From assembly GCA_963978905.1 (NCBI GenBank), contig OZ022257.1, positions 43,472,203 through 43,536,202 on the forward strand: a stretch of DNA of 64,000 nucleotides. The letters run 5' to 3'. Of the stretch, positions 12,669 to 25,565 are shown in pieces. Position 1 is the stretch's first letter; every line of letters starts with the position of its first letter. The translations under genes and the position numbers were made by a program. The notes under the pieces are model-generated. The model searched no databases, was not told where the DNA came from, and was given only the letters and a program-made list of their open reading frames with translations. This DNA comes from Trichostrongylus colubriformis. Taxonomy: Eukaryota > Nematoda > Chromadorea > Rhabditida > Trichostrongylidae.

Positions 12669-12954
12669 AAGGTTGTGGGACCCTCAAAGGGTCGTATTTG
12701 AGTTGGAGTAATGGCTAAGAAAAGGGTAAAAGGGCGTGTAAGAGGTTAAGGAAAATATCATCGAGAGAGTGATTTTAATCATTGTGGGGGTGATCTGATG
12801 GTCTTCAAAAGGCTGTAAGTTCATGAAATACCTTTCTAGAGACACAACTTCAGTACGCCAGAAGCACCAGTTAGGGGAGAGGGATTGCATAGTCGGGTTT
12901 CTTTGAAAAGGGGGAAAAGAGGTCGCTTTGAAAATCTGTTTCAACTCTGCCCTT

Positions 12955-13425
12955 GAAAATCCCTCAGACTCTCGCTCATACCATTGAACACATCTTGCGT
13001 GACTGTTTCGCTCATCCTTTCGATTTCATGGATCATCTCACGAAACCCTTTTGTGGATTGTTCCAAGTGATCAGGAATGTGCGATTACGTCTTCGTGTCG
13101 TCGTTGCCGGTTCGGTTTTCCCCTTCAATCGTCGCTTTCACTGACGACTTTCGCTGAAATGATCTTCGCGGTTCTCTCTTTTGTGATTCAGTCAGCGTCC
13201 ACGATGAACGAGACTTTCCCCGCTCCCCTCCACACCCCCCATTCTATACGGGGCGTCATCGTCGATTGTCATCTCATCCACACCCGGAACTTTCACCCTG
13301 CTACGGTTGTGTTCGCATGAAGAGACGTACGTTGCGATAGCCTGAGCCTGAATGCTGGGCGGCCGCAGAAACTGACCCATGGGGTCACTTAATGGGTATT
13401 CAAACGCCTCTTTGCCTGAGTCCAC
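12955..13425 (-). pseudogene. Decayed coding stretch, possibly retroelement gag
   Basis: On the minus strand a frame from 13425 (contains FEYPLSDPMGQFLRPPS and GVDEMTIDDDAPYRMG) runs to a frameshift near 13195. It then continues in another frame (RKSSVKATIEGENRTG), crosses one TAA, and resumes as a helical segment (REMIHEIERMSETVTQDVF) ending at a stop near 12955. The composition is protein-like throughout. The broken frame and the neighbouring fold-back element suggest a dead mobile-element gene. A gag origin is a guess from the charged helical C-terminus. A real gene with unrecognised introns is the alternative. Confidence 0.4.
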
Positions 13426-16400
13426 ATAAAGGAAGGAAAATGCTATTCCTGCAAGCTTAAAAGTTATTTAAAAATATTCGTAAGGTACTGTAGCAATTAC
13501 TAGGTATACTGGAATATTTCAAGCGCTTAGAAAGGTAACCAAGCAGTAAGGAATAACCGCAGTTTTGATGAAGTCCTGGAGAGGTCGAAATGAAGGCATT
13601 AGCCTGAAAGGCCCATCTTCGGTTTCACTTCGATGCCTATACTATTGCTTATGTTTGTGTTTATAGACGTGGGCAACAACCCAAGGAGGTAATAGGTAAT
13701 ACCAGAAAGCCTAGAATACGAGCTCCATGTCAGCATTTTCGTGTGGTAGTCCTGAACTCCCGTTGATAATTCTAGAGAAGGGTCGAAGTCTGCAAAATCC
13801 GTGGAGGGAAATCTTCCTTCATCGGTGCGAATGAATTTAGGTTTAAGGGTCAGTTCGCACCCGCTTAGGCGGTCGCAGCGGCGGGTGAGTGCGTATGCCA
13901 TACTTCCGTGACGATCGGACCATCATGCTCTTCATATCACGTCGTCTTCATTTCGGGCCATCTACCTCATATATATGTTTCTTCAGGTTTCTGATGACGT
14001 GCAGATTCTCTTTTGGCACTTCCCGGAGAAGTTGTAGGGATTATCATCTGGTCTCACTGGAGATTTCAGAAGACCGCTATATGATGTGGGCTCCAGAATC
14101 AAATTGGGATCTATATTGGAACTTCCCGACCACGGTCAAGGGTTGCGTCGAGGGGAAGTTTTGAAAAATATGCTCCCTTTCTCCCCAACACTCACCTCCA
14201 CCAAGGGATTTGTTGGTGGACTAAACTGGTGCCAAAATGGAGTTGTTTCCCAAAAAAGAAGGTTCTTAATCGATAATCGTGGTTTCTACATAGTATTGTG
14301 CAAAGTGCGATCATCGAAGCTTCAAATTTTTGTAAGTGCTTTCGCACAGAGAGGAGGCATCCTACTGTGGACCCTATCTTTACCTAAGCCAAGAGAGGAA
14401 AAAGAGCCCCTCCCAGAAATATACGCCTGAATTTGTAGAGTGACCCCACAAAAATCCCTCAGAGTACTCATAAATGTTACGTTTTGCGAGATGCCCCCCC
14501 CCCCTCATTGCATTAGCATCTTTTTGTATTATTAAGATGGTGAGTCTGGTACAATACGAATACAATAGAATAATAGCAGATTATTAAGTGCCAGTGATGA
14601 GTAGGTGACGTGAGTTCTTCGACCTCAATCGCAACGGCTGTTCTCAGGTTGGGGTCGGCCGCCGTCCTCCAGTCCTCGTCTACCGCTGATCGCCCTTCCT
14701 CAGCTCCACGTCTCTCGCACTCTGAAAACAAAACATCAATCTCGATCGTCGATTGCTCCCTACAGTACCCCGAGAACAGCTTATGCCCCTTTGCACTTAC
14801 AATTTTAATATTATCTTTTCAATTTATTCTTTAATATTTGAAGAGATCACCTCATTGGTCCAAAACTCACTTAAAAGGAAGAAGTAGTGGAAGATTCCTG
14901 AGGATTTCCTGAGAACGCCCTACGTTTCCCTTCCAACCCAAAATACAGCCCAGTGAGGATTGCGTTCGTGTGCTTCCCATGCTTTTCCGAACGGCTCTGT
15001 AGATCGTCCACTGGGTTTTCCCCAACTGTGTGATACTTATTAGCTTCCATTATTGAGCCACATGAGACTCTTGACGGGATCATTTCCACACACGTGCACA
15101 TCTCATCATGCCGTGTGCCACACTTGTTTTGGCGCAGGTGGCAGGTGTCCTGCCGTCTGTCACCGCGGCCTTGTTTGCTTACGATGTTTACGGCTGCTCA
15201 GGTCAACTCCACACTTCCATCAACCCCTATCTGTCTCACCTGCTCCGGGGGGAGGGAGACCAAGAATGGCTGTCCCCTAATCAGGCAAAGGCTTGTTCCG
15301 GGATGTTGCTTTCTCGGCTGTGTCTGTCGTTGTCGTCCGTCCGACAACAAAAGCGACTGCACAAGCGAGACCAGTCATCGTACCCCGCGACAGTCGTCGG
15401 CGCCTTCGCTGCTTCATTGCGCTGGGATGGCTAATTGTGTTCACTTGACGTATTTGTGGCTGTGTCGTCCGTTGTTGTTGACTGAAGTGGGTGTCGGATG
15501 CTTCTTTATCGTTCTCGTCATAATCAACGCATCTACGTTCTCTGTCGACAAGGATACAGTTCAAGGACAGGTCACACTGTTCATATTAGCCATTTAGCAC
15601 TGGCGCCACATCGTTACACTCGTCCCATCTACTCGTCTTTCAGTGATCTAATTGATCTTGATTGGGCCCCTTTGCGCTCGTTTTAACTTTTGTCTATTCA
15701 TGGTATTTGCTGTTGGAGCCTTCAGGCACAATTTCCAAGGCCCGGAGCGATCTCAAAGCGTCTCTCTGTTCCCGTTAATGAGTGAGTAATGTGTCTTCGC
15801 TAGCGGCTGCCGCCTCCGGTTTGGACGCGTTGATCGCCCCGTCCCGGATTCGGCATGAAGAGGATGCAACTTGGGTCACTCGGTCGTGAACTCGATAGCC
15901 CCGTGTTCTGAGTCTCACCGCCGGCCACACTCCCTTCAAGGCTCTCATTCCCCGTCCATTGTCGGTCCATGTCAGCGTCTATGCATTTCGTTCAATCTCT
16001 CAACCCCTTCGCCGCTAATTTTCAGACAGTCTTAGACACGTTCCGTTTTTTCCCCGCCCCTTCACTTGCTATCTGTGGTCACACGTGTGGATACGCAACA
16101 TTCGGCGCCGCCACTGATGGAGAAGGGCCATTGGCATTTGCTGGCCGCCGTTTCACCGCTTCTACACAAGGTGCTTACTCTTAAATGCTTTCCTTTTGAA
16201 ATGGATATTTAATATTGTGTTAGTGAGGGTGATTCCCTTAGTGATTCCTGGAGGAAGCCGCCGACGTGTCATTGTATACCGGGGACTGTTTGCCGGTCCG
16301 CCGTTCTTTTTCCCTTCCCCTCGCCGCCCATCAGCGCCCATCCATTTCTCGTCAGCCGCTGTCTATTTTTGTTTCGAAAGCCTAGAGGCACAGTGCAGAT

Positions 16401-18770
16401 TTGCGCTACGATCCGCCTCTGTAAACGCCTGGTGTTTGTTGAGCGCAACGAAAATAGCCACACACACAGGCCTCCTTTCTGCATGAACTGGACCTCACCT
16501 CCATCAGCCGCAGCAGCGAACAATACCCCACGGTCAGTTCACCTCTTCACTTCGTCGGCCACCCCTCTCCCCACCCTCTTCAATTTCGAAAAGTTGAATG
16601 AAAGGGATAAGCAGCTTCGGGACATCGGATGAGTAGTACTCACGTGCTGTCATCATCGTACATCGTCTTGGCTTTATGTAGGCTTTGCCTCATTGAATCG
16701 TCGGCAAGATTTGGATTTTTTTTGAAGCCATCGTTACTGTATAGTAAGCGTATACGGTACCTGATGTTCTTTCATATTTTTTAATAAAGATTTTCGATGG
16801 GCAGTGGTTTGCCCTGCCCCTTTTTTTGAAAGGACATCATGGCTGTAAGGGATAGTTTATCTGACATTTTTGTGCTTTTAATTTGCAGTCTCATTTGGAT
16901 CGATTTTCAAAACTAATTTTTGAATTCTCACCGTAATGAAAAAAATTGGTTTTTTTCTGAAGAAAAGACAAAATAGATAAAAACGAATCCTCCAGCTGCA
17001 CCATTTAAATCCATTTGGACTGCATAACATGAATGGCTCCCAATGTATGTAAGTATATGTGTTGCTGACTGTTGTCCATAATTCCTGACAGTGAGGCGCA
17101 GATTTCTGAAATTTCCACTTTTTTTGAAATCTCAATCTATCCTTGGAAATCGGCAGTCTATATAACTCGCAAACTTTCGATGATTTATATGTTGCATGAA
17201 TTGACTTCCACTTATTTTCGATAACCCTTCACTATCCTTGATGCCATGTATAATGCCATGTATAAAGGCGTTGCTAATAACCGCTCCTTACCCACCGCTT
17301 ACCCCGTCCTCGTGTTGACGCTATCCTCCTTCATGAGTTCTCACCAGTTTGGAAAAGGTACAGTGACAATGGAACTATGCACATTAGCACTCTTACAGCA
17401 GTGAATATTCCACATTATGATTGTTACACCTCTTACCATTTCTTCACACAAAGCATACACTTCACTTTGCTCTTGTCCAAAACTCTAGAATCTACGATAA
17501 GTTCATAAGTGTCAATGAATTTCTTGTAAGAGGTAGTCACTACCGGATTTCCGCAGAAAGGGCTCGGGATGAAGCAAGAGACCGTCTCCTAAGAAACGAA
17601 CGTCCTGCAACTCTCTAACAAAATGAAGGAGCAAAGACCTCTGAATATGGAAAGTGAAATCTGAATAATGGGCCCATCGTTTGCACTATTACGCCACCTT
17701 TGTCCCCGATTGGTACATTTTTTATGAATATGTGAGCCATCATGAAACAGCAAATGCATCCTGTACAACGTCCATGCGTTCCTTCTACGTATCGTGTGTT
17801 CCTTGTTCTTTGTTTTGCCGATGTACCTTTCCCTTACGACTTTCTACCACAGTGCTCTTTATTCGTACAACCGCAACTGACAACAAGCCATGTTGGGCAT
17901 GCGAGTGATTTTCACTCACAGCTGCCTGCTTGCCGTTCCCACACCCGGTTCCGCTGCCTATTCGGGTCTCGAAACTAGGTCAACTCAACGTTATAATGCG
18001 CTTTACGCAGTTCATCGTGTTGCAGCCATTGGTATGCTTTTACATAATACAAAAATATGCATGCACCCCTCACTAATGACCCTTCTGTAGACCCCCAAGG
18101 CCACCCGATGAGATCCACCCAGCGAGATCCATTTCAATCTGACTTGTTGACTTTTCTAATAGTCCGGACGTGGTGCGAACAAGGACATGGGTCGTGTGAA
18201 AACGAGAGCAGGATGACCACCTATTCGTCGCCCTGAAACTCGCCGTGGAACGTCGTTGTCATCGTCGGTAGTCCGCGTACGGGAGGCGCGTCCTCCTCGA
18301 ATCGTACCCTCTCTCTCGCGTGCGACGATCTCCGATCCGGCTTCGGGGCTCGCCTTCCAACAGGTTTCCTAATCGAAATGGAAATCGGCTGCGGCCGCGG
18401 TCACTTCTGGCCGAAGGCCGGTTTCGGGCATGTAGGTCGACCCCTAGGGGAGAGCGCGCCAGCGCATCCGGGTGACGGTAATTGCCTGCGCATCTCTGTA
18501 TCTGCTTTCTGCAACCTGCATGGCTTCAGACGAATAACCGTCCCGTCATCGCCGGACCCGTTTTTGGGCAAAGTGCGTTTTTTTTCTTTCTGGCGTAGAC
18601 ACCGGCTTTTCGATGATTCGTTGACAACCGGGTGTGTTTGGGCTCCTAGGGACGAATGGTCACCGAATCAGCCCTCACCACTCTTTTCCTCTCCCATTGC
18701 CATCGCTTCTCTTTTTGTTGGTTATTTTTGGAAACGAATTTCTAGAAAAATAATTCTGTTGATTTTCCAG
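13426..18770. other. Region upstream of the NFIL3-like gene, no coding gene supported
   Basis: The part from about 14.6 to 16.6 kb is GC-richer than its surroundings and open in several frames on both strands at once (longest plus frame 15094-15597). That is what composition alone gives, and none of the frames resembles a known protein. A minus frame at 13599-13901 contains DFADFDPSLELSTGVQDYHTK but lacks splice support. An 11-C run lies at 14494-14504. The region may hold promoter or 5' UTR sequence of the gene at 18771. Confidence 0.35.
18758..18770 (+). promoter_or_regulatory. Candidate trans-splice or 5' UTR splice acceptor
   Basis: A pyrimidine-rich GATTTTCCAG ends directly at the start codon of the NFIL3-like gene (AG/ATGG). 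In nematodes an acceptor placed this close to the ATG usually receives a spliced leader, or closes a 5' UTR intron. Which of the two applies is not visible here. Confidence 0.55.
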
Positions 18771-21237
18771 ATGGATGTCGATTCTTCGTCATCTTCGCCA
18801 TCGGAGCGGCTATCGGTCGTGTGTTCTGCGTCTGCCGAATACAGTTCTAACTCATCTGAACACTCGCCGCACTCGAGAAGGTGAGCGAGCCTTTTCCTTA
18901 AGCAAATATTTTCTTCAGCTGTCTCTTGTCAGGAATTCTGTGAATGAGAGCGTCGTGAAGGATGAACAGTACTGGGAACGGCGTCGTAAGAACAACGACG
19001 CATCGAAACGCTCTCGGGAGAAGCGAAGAATAGGAGACATGGTGCTGCCTTTTTCTAGAATTTTCTTTTATGGTCTTAATTACGATGCCACCTTCAACAT
19101 TCACCCATATCAGTGTTCAGTCTTCGAGGGCTGGGGTAAAAAAAAAGAGGAACTGTTGATGTAGGTTGATTAAGTAATCTGCCCGTAACTCCGCTATCAA
19201 AGCTAACCCCTCCCATTCTTCTATAAGTTCGTCACCTTTCCGGAAAAGACCGGAACCCGTCAACCTGATTGCCCCATGCACTTGAACTGATTGCAGGCAA
19301 TGGAACAACGTATACTAGCGCTTTCACAGGAGAATCACCTACTGAAGTCTCGCTTGGAATCCCGAACAGCCGCCGAAAGTCTGTTGCAGACTGCTCGACC
19401 GGAGTTCCCCGCTCTTCCTCCACAGAGCAGCACGGTGGGTCACTTAGTCCTTGAGGTTTACCATTACTTTTTGTACTGTTGAAGTGTGAATCCCAGCTGA
19501 GAGTGGAACGAGCCAAAAACTGGCCTCCCATGTGAAACCCACACCTATTGTTAACGTTTTTGCTATTTGCACCCAATATTGACCCTTTCAATGCGGCGGA
19601 GTCGCCGAACACAACCGTCCACAGCATGCCTATTTCAATCCGCTCTTTGTAGTTTATTTGGGGGGGGGGGGGGTGATGGGATTCCTACTCTTACAATACG
19701 AGTAACCTTTCCGTTCTACTCATGTGTTCCATTTCAGCCATTGTTCACCCATCAACTGCCAACGTCGTCTGTGGGTCTATCGTCATTGACTGTTCCTCCA
19801 CTACCCACTCTGCATACGACGACCGTCTCCAATCTTCCGTTGCCACACGTCACTCCGTTACTCACGTCCACTTCTCAGCTACCAATCATGCAACTCTGCC
19901 AGCTTCAGGCTGCCATTCATCAACAGGTCAGTTCATTGCCACATTTCCTCTCTGCTGCCATCGGGTTTCACAGCGCAGAGAAAAGCCGGTTGTGCAGCTG
20001 TTCAAAACCATGCATGGCTGTGGCGTAAATCGAGGTCATTCGGGCTGCATACATCGAGCACAAAGCCTGCCTGTGCTTCACAATTTCACGCATTTGTATC
20101 GCAGCCATTTGTGGCTCTCGGCTCGCTACATCTCGTCTTTGCCCCTATTTTTTGATAATTTGCGTTTTATGTATTAAGTTCTTGCCTAAGCCTACGGAGA
20201 AAGAGCTCTTGGGTAAGCGAAACGATTCCCTAAATTTCGCATTATGTCTGAAGTGGTTCAACTATCCCAGAGCTCCTTTTTCCTCAACTCGTGCTGTTGT
20301 CCCCTCCAATTATACGGCACCAAATATTTTATTCTATTCTCAATGCTTCGCAATAATACAGTAATCAGAATTTTATCGAAAATTTATGAATTTCAAAGTC
20401 TGCAGAAGTCTCTGTATTAGTAAATACGAGAATTTAACGATGCCTTCAAGCAATTTCTGTGTGATTCAATAGTTTTCACTTGGTATTTGGAGGCTCTAGA
20501 AAATTTTCAGTAATCTCTGAAGGCTTTGGAATGTACAGTTTGAGGTGAAGCGCGCTAGACTCGCGATAGCACCCCAGTTGAGTTTTTGACGCGATTTTCG
20601 CGGTTTTGGAAGCTCATTGGCAGTTCCTAAGGGGGGGGGGGGTCTGAGAGTTTTTGGGTGACTTTTCAAAGGAAATCTTTTTTGTCTCATGTTGTCGGAT
20701 ATTTGCTTACCTGATGTAAGTAAGGATTAGTTATAAATGAATGTATAAATATATGAAGGGTATGGAACTGGTTTTTCTTCAGTACCGCTCCCCGCCATCG
20801 TCATCGGTGTTTTCTGTTGGTTCGGCATTCCAGCCTTTCCATGCTCACAAGGAATCTGTGATTATGAAAGCCGAAAGGATCAGCCCTGATTCGAGCAGTG
20901 ACCGTGTCGAACGTGTTATTCAACGAGGTGATCTTATCAGATACCATAAAAACGTTTTGTCAAGAAGTTGATTGTTTGTTTATAATCAGTTCCTTCACCA
21001 CAACAACAGCAACAACAACAACAAGAACGAGCTCCTTCTCAATCACTATTAGGCGCACTACTTGCTACTCGTCGAACATCACCAGCAGTACCACAGAGCA
21101 GGACCGAACACCACAGCCGTTTAGGCAGTCCTCCTAGGGTTTGTTACACTTCATTCGAAGAAGCTGTAGACAGTGTGTCAGAAAGCATCAAGTGTACGAT
21201 GTATCCGGATCGAAGTATCCTATCGCAGTCTGGTTAA
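18771..21237 (+). CDS. bZIP transcription factor, NFIL3/E4BP4 type, complete
   Basis: Six exons join in frame: 18771-18880, 18933-19041, 19297-19434, 19738-19926, 20783-20927 and 20990-21237. They total 939 nt and encode 312 residues. Residues 1-37 are serine-rich. The basic region is [20 protein letters not shown] (50-69), which follows the NFIL3 pattern [13 protein letters not shown], and the zipper (about 72-95) continues [19 protein letters not shown] across the exon 2/3 junction. The remainder is Pro/Ser/Thr-rich with an eight-glutamine run in exon 6. NFIL3-type factors bind TTAYGTAA-like sites as dimers and usually repress. The close nematode relatives are the CES-2/ATF-2 group, and I cannot choose the orthologue. 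The exon 2 donor (ATG/GTGCTG) is unusual but gives the exact NFIL3 spacing. The stop could instead be a weak donor (G/GTTAAG). Confidence 0.88.
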
Positions 21238-22003
21238 GAACCCTGAAAGGAATTGGTTGAAGCGGAATTCGGGTCAGAGATTTCCCAGAAAAGGGTTCCG
21301 AAAGCCAGAAAGCTCGGCTATTCCCACTAACCTCTCGATGAGCAGGAGTGGGTGATGGCAGTCGACGTGCTCCTATTTAGTCCTCATGGAAAGACAAATT
21401 CCATTGCAATAATGTCGTGTGGGATTTTTGAAATGTGGCAGAACCTGTGGGGTATTCCGAAGGTTAGGAAAACACCAACGCACGACAGCTTTTCTATGGC
21501 CGTGTGAGCAATAAGCCGAGAATTGCGTGGCGCAATGCCACATCCGCTCCTTCTGCACCGTACACAAGTTTCTTTAGCTTACATCACAGGTCTCTTCTTG
21601 TACCTTCCCAATCTGATCCGCTGCATCTTCCGTCAAGTTGCAACTTTCCGCGCTACCAGTGCGTGATGGCTATAAAATTTGCCTTTCAGTTTTAGCAGGG
21701 TCATATATGGACGGGAAAGGAAAGTAGTTACTCCCTTTTTTCTTTCCGCTTCCTTCTCCTCATGGTTCATTACCGAGCCCTCTCCAGTGATCTTGTCATC
21801 TTCTGAGCTTGTGGAATCACCGCTGGTGGGCTCCTTAAGCTGTATGGAGTGCAGAAGGAGCCGATGCTGAAGCGAATGCGTCGCGGTTGGCTGCATCGGC
21901 TCCTCCTGCTCCACACCCATCTCTAGATGATGCCTGAACCCGCACTTTCTGGAGGTTCTCCAACCCGTCTCTTTTTGTACGTGTTCTACAAAGAGCGTTC
22001 CAG
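21238..22003 (+). other. Spacer that probably holds 5' exons of the second bZIP gene
   Basis: Between the two bZIP genes, stretches at about 21590-21660 and 21690-21830 look protein-like (for example TEPSPVILSSSELVESP in phase 0 before a GTGGGC donor). The acceptor TTCCAG at 22003 accepts phase 0, so they could be upstream exons. The junctions are ambiguous and I leave them uncalled. The 152-codon minus frame at 21633-22091 overlaps them and is judged a shadow. Confidence 0.35.
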
Positions 22004-22504
22004 CTTTCTCCGACGAAATCAGACTGTGAATCGATCTCCTCGTCTGCCTCTTTGTCGCCCTCTCAGTCCAGTGAGGACCATCCCGAGTCATCCGCGATCA
22101 GACGAGCCCTTGACGGCAACAGTTCTGATGACAAAAAGGTTGATATATTCTACGATGGGCTTTTGCTCACCATTAATTCGCTGCTTCACTGCTTTCCTAG
22201 GAGCAGTACATGGATCGACGACGGCGGAATAACGAGGCCGCCAAGCGTTGCCGAGCAAATCGACGAGCTGTTTTTGAGTATAGAAGCCGTCGAGTACAGG
22301 TAATTGAGGTTCCTTTTGATTGATTATTTCTTTCAAAACTGATTGAAATTAAATCATTGGATTCTACGCCTATTTCATTGGGTTGCCTTTCAGTTACTCG
22401 AAAACGAGAACGATCAATTGAAAGAGGAGATCGCCAAATTGAAGAGAGAAGTCGATCAATTCAAGTCGATGCTTACCGCTCAAAACATTATGGACACACA
22501 ATAG
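22004..22504 (+). CDS. Second bZIP transcription factor, 3' exons (5' end unresolved)
   Basis: Three phase-0 exons are clear. Exon 22004-22138 encodes a Ser/Asp/Glu-rich segment ending NSSDDKK. Exon 22201-22299 encodes the basic region MDRRRRNNEAAKRCRANRR. Exon 22394-22504 encodes the zipper (LLENENDQLKEEIAKLKREV) and stops 12 residues later. The basic region has Cys where the gene just upstream has Ser (AAKRCR against ASKRSR), and the zipper is typical with leucine and asparagine at heptad positions. The acidic/serine segment before the DNA-binding region mirrors the layout of the upstream gene. The two genes are therefore either tandem diverged paralogues or unrelated CES-2/PAR-group members that happen to be neighbours. 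The gene lies 0.8 kb downstream on the same strand, so an operon is possible. First exon unknown. Confidence 0.8.
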
Positions 22505-25144
22505 CCGTTTTTGATGATCGATTTATTGATTGATTCGTATTTTTCTCGTGATGTGTTTTTTGTTCACTTTTTCCTCTGAATTGATTTCCTTTTTTTGTCG
22601 TATAGTCGATTTAAAGGAGCTCGGTCGGTGGCCACTTTGCTTTCCCTTTGAATAGGTCGCTAGAGACTTGAGTAAGACGGTCGTCTATCACGAGCAGCTA
22701 GTAACTTTCACCTAACCTCATTGCCTCTTCGTCCCGTTCACCCAATCACAGTCAGTCAATTCTCGCCTATGATGCAATATCAAGCGACTCTGTTACCTCA
22801 TCCAGAGCCGTTTTTACCCACCCTGCACAAACTGATCCAGGTAGGACGCTGATCCATTCACTCGTCACGGTCCCGCCCCTTTCTCCCCAATTCTCCATTG
22901 TCACACTGCCACTACTAATGTATATGTGCAATCGTTTTATGTGCTTCTCTCTATGGACATTCAGCTTTATTCACGTCGTTTCGTTCGTAGAATGAGTAAA
23001 AAAGATTTTTTTATCATTATCATGATCAGTCTGAAATTAATCACCCATAGATTCAAGGTGTTCTGTAGCGTGCGTCCATCCAACGTAGGCCGTTCGGGGA
23101 GCGAGTTTTTCCGTACTGTTTTTGCCAATAATCCACCGTAAAAGAGCGATGACCTTGCATGTGCTGCGCACAAAGAAAACTCCACATTTACACAAAAAAT
23201 CTCGAGGTCGAACGAGTACAGCCTCCATCGTAGCGTGGACGTCCTTCTGACGGGAATATATTTGTGCCAGCGAATTTTCAATCAACGAGTGCCCGACCAA
23301 TACACCGCAGATCATTCGTGGTGATCCATGTGCTACTGGAGCCGGTATTGTCGATGCAGAAGAAGCGACATGGAATTACGAAAGGCAAAATATACATCTC
23401 AATGACAATTAAATCCTTTAGGTATTCCTAAGGAGTTTAGGATAGAAATTCCGATCTTTCTCATAACACATCTTTCCTTTATCACCTGGTCAAGCAGAGC
23501 GTGAGGAAGGGGGTCGTGTTGGTTTAGTTGCCAGGGAAGGGGGACGAGATCGCATACAGCGAGCCTTCTTCGAAGGTATTGTCAAGCTCAGCGTCGAAAA
23601 TTTTTTTGGAAAAGACGCCCCATCCCCTCAGTCGACGCATCTGATGCGTTTACTAAGCCTGTACTCGAGCCGTTTACCTAAAAAAACGTCTCAACCGACA
23701 ATTATAACATCGTTGCCCAGTACAAAAATCGATCTTTTCTCACTAATCTGACCAATATCTGCTCACAAGTGAGTGGGTGTCAAGGAACAGTCGACTAAAA
23801 TTCCAAAATGCAACCCCGTCGAGGATTCCTCGATCCAGACCTTTCCCTAGTCGAAGGATCTCCAATAGGCCACTGCTTCTGGAACCACTGAACCCCATCC
23901 TAACATACCAAACCTATCTCATCATAAATCAATATTTCGGAAAAGGAGCTCCTATTTTCATTGCGGTTTTCTAGAAGGGAGAGCACAGACGCCACAATGG
24001 AACTGGCAGGGCAAATGGAAGCAGTAGCGGCGCAATAGTACCAAGCTTGCCAAATTGGCACACTAAAGAGTACAGTTGGTATCACAACGGTCACTCAGAC
24101 CAGCAATGGCAGTATAGCCTGATATAACTTGCATCGAGGCATGAAAATACAGGAGGAACAGTGGGAAATGTGGAAAAAAACACAGAAGACTACGCTGTAA
24201 TTCGAAATAGTATAGACAGTTTTCAGCTGTACTTCCTCTCACCACAGACCCTTGTACACAGTCCAGTTGCGCTCCTTATTCTCTTCATATTTATGTACTT
24301 TCTAGTTATCAGAATCTCCAAGTTCTAACAAGTTTTTAGATTAACATGATGAGCGCTACTTCGGTGTATCAAATAAATAAATAAAGTTTACTAGATTCTA
24401 TTAGAGGTAGTGGTGGATAGCACTGCTCGAAACTCGAATTCGTGTAGACGTCTGATAGCACTTCTATGTGTCACTGGTGTCCGTAGATTTGCCAGGAATG
24501 TTTTTTGTCATCAGTTCATTCAAAAGTTCTTTTTGAAACCAATGAAACATCAACTGAATGGTCACCCTTAGTTCTGGAACTTCCACCATTTCCTAGTTCA
24601 AAGACAGCATTAGGGATAATGTGGTTATTGCAAAGTTCCTAAAAGAAGTTACTTACATGGAAACTATAGGTCTAAGAACGGTCTGTAACGAAATCACGGT
24701 GGAAAAGGTCGCCTCCGAGCTGTAGCAACGGCGCAACGGATAACAGCTGACGCCCTGGATGACAGACCACGCCTCAAAGCCACGTGATTTCTGATTGGCT
24801 ACGGTGAGGGTGGCCAAGGATATGCGGCAGAATCGGAGGTTTTGCGGGGCATTTTCGCAGATTTAGCTTGAAGCTCACTCCGGAAATTAGATGCTCTCGT
24901 ATTTCCAAATTCTCTTGTGTCTACTTAATAACATGCCAATGGAAAACGTCTCGACATTCACAATCACTACTTCTTTTACTTTTCGTCCGAATTTCCCCTA
25001 AATCTGTCTTGACGTAAACAAGTAACCTGCAGTGATTGTATGCTGTAAAGTAGCAACCACTGTGGCATGCTATCACCAACAGTGAAAGGACCAGCGTTAT
25101 CCAAGGTAAGAATAATTTGAAATTAAATGAATATTTGACAAGAT
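22505..25144. other. No gene recognised
   Basis: The stretch at about 23150-23400 is open in several frames (for example plus-strand SINECPTNTPQIIRGDPC), but I could assign no family or splice model. Other frames are short. AT-rich tracts with AATAAATAAATAAAG occur at about 24375. Confidence 0.35.
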
Positions 25145-25240
25145 TATCGCGGTTAGCGATCGTTGGTTGTCCCCGCAAAGGCCGTGATCTCCCATGTCAT
25201 GATCTACCAACCATCGATTATTGGATTTTCCGCAGACGGG

Positions 25241-25247
25241 TATAAAA
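25241..25247 (+). promoter_or_regulatory. TATA box in LTR-like repeat copy 1
   Basis: ACGGGTATAAAAGGCGCC lies about 95 bp from the repeat start, and the same context is kept in copy 2 (57879-57885). It is followed by a 12-G run at 25261-25272 in this copy only. It is likely the RNA polymerase II promoter of the element. Confidence 0.65.
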
Positions 25248-25409
25248 GGCGCCACGGCCAGGGGGGGGGGGGACCTTCAGTCTCTCGAACATTCCTTGTC
25301 CCGGACTCTCCCTGTCCTTCGACTCTCAAATAACCTCACTCGACGTTATCCTTGTAGTGCCTTTTCTACGTGATTGCTAGGTTCCTCGCATCCTTTGCAA
25401 CTCTAAATT

Positions 25410-25565
25410 GCTTGCTCCTTTGGATGCCATTTTCGACGCTAGCCATTGATATTGTTTGCTCCTCTTTGATGTTATCTTTGACGCTTGCTCCTTTTGATGC
25501 CATTTTGGACTGTAGCCATTGATATTGCTTGCTCCCTTTTGATGCCACATATTTGATGCTAGCCA
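25410..25565. repeat. Degenerate minisatellite inside the LTR-like repeat
   Basis: Units containing TTGCTCC, TTTGATGCCATTTT and GCTAGCCATTGATAT recur about three to four times with spacing near 60 bp. They create an artificial repeated open frame on the minus strand. The same array is present in copy 2 at about 58035-58200. Confidence 0.8.

Noticed and set aside
14086..14430. 114-codon plus open frame
   Set aside because: Overlaps another frame, has no recognisable domain and no splice signals that fit.
15094..15597. 167-codon plus open frame
   Set aside because: Three frames on two strands are open at once in a GC-richer stretch, with no domain, splice context or starting context. Composition explains it.
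21633..22091. 152-codon minus open frame opposite the second bZIP gene
   Set aside because: It is the antisense of serine-rich coding sequence on the plus strand. The bZIP exons there have phased splice sites.
22967..23315. 104- and 92-codon minus frames
   Set aside because: Both strands and three frames are open over the same bases, with no family match; left undecided and not called.
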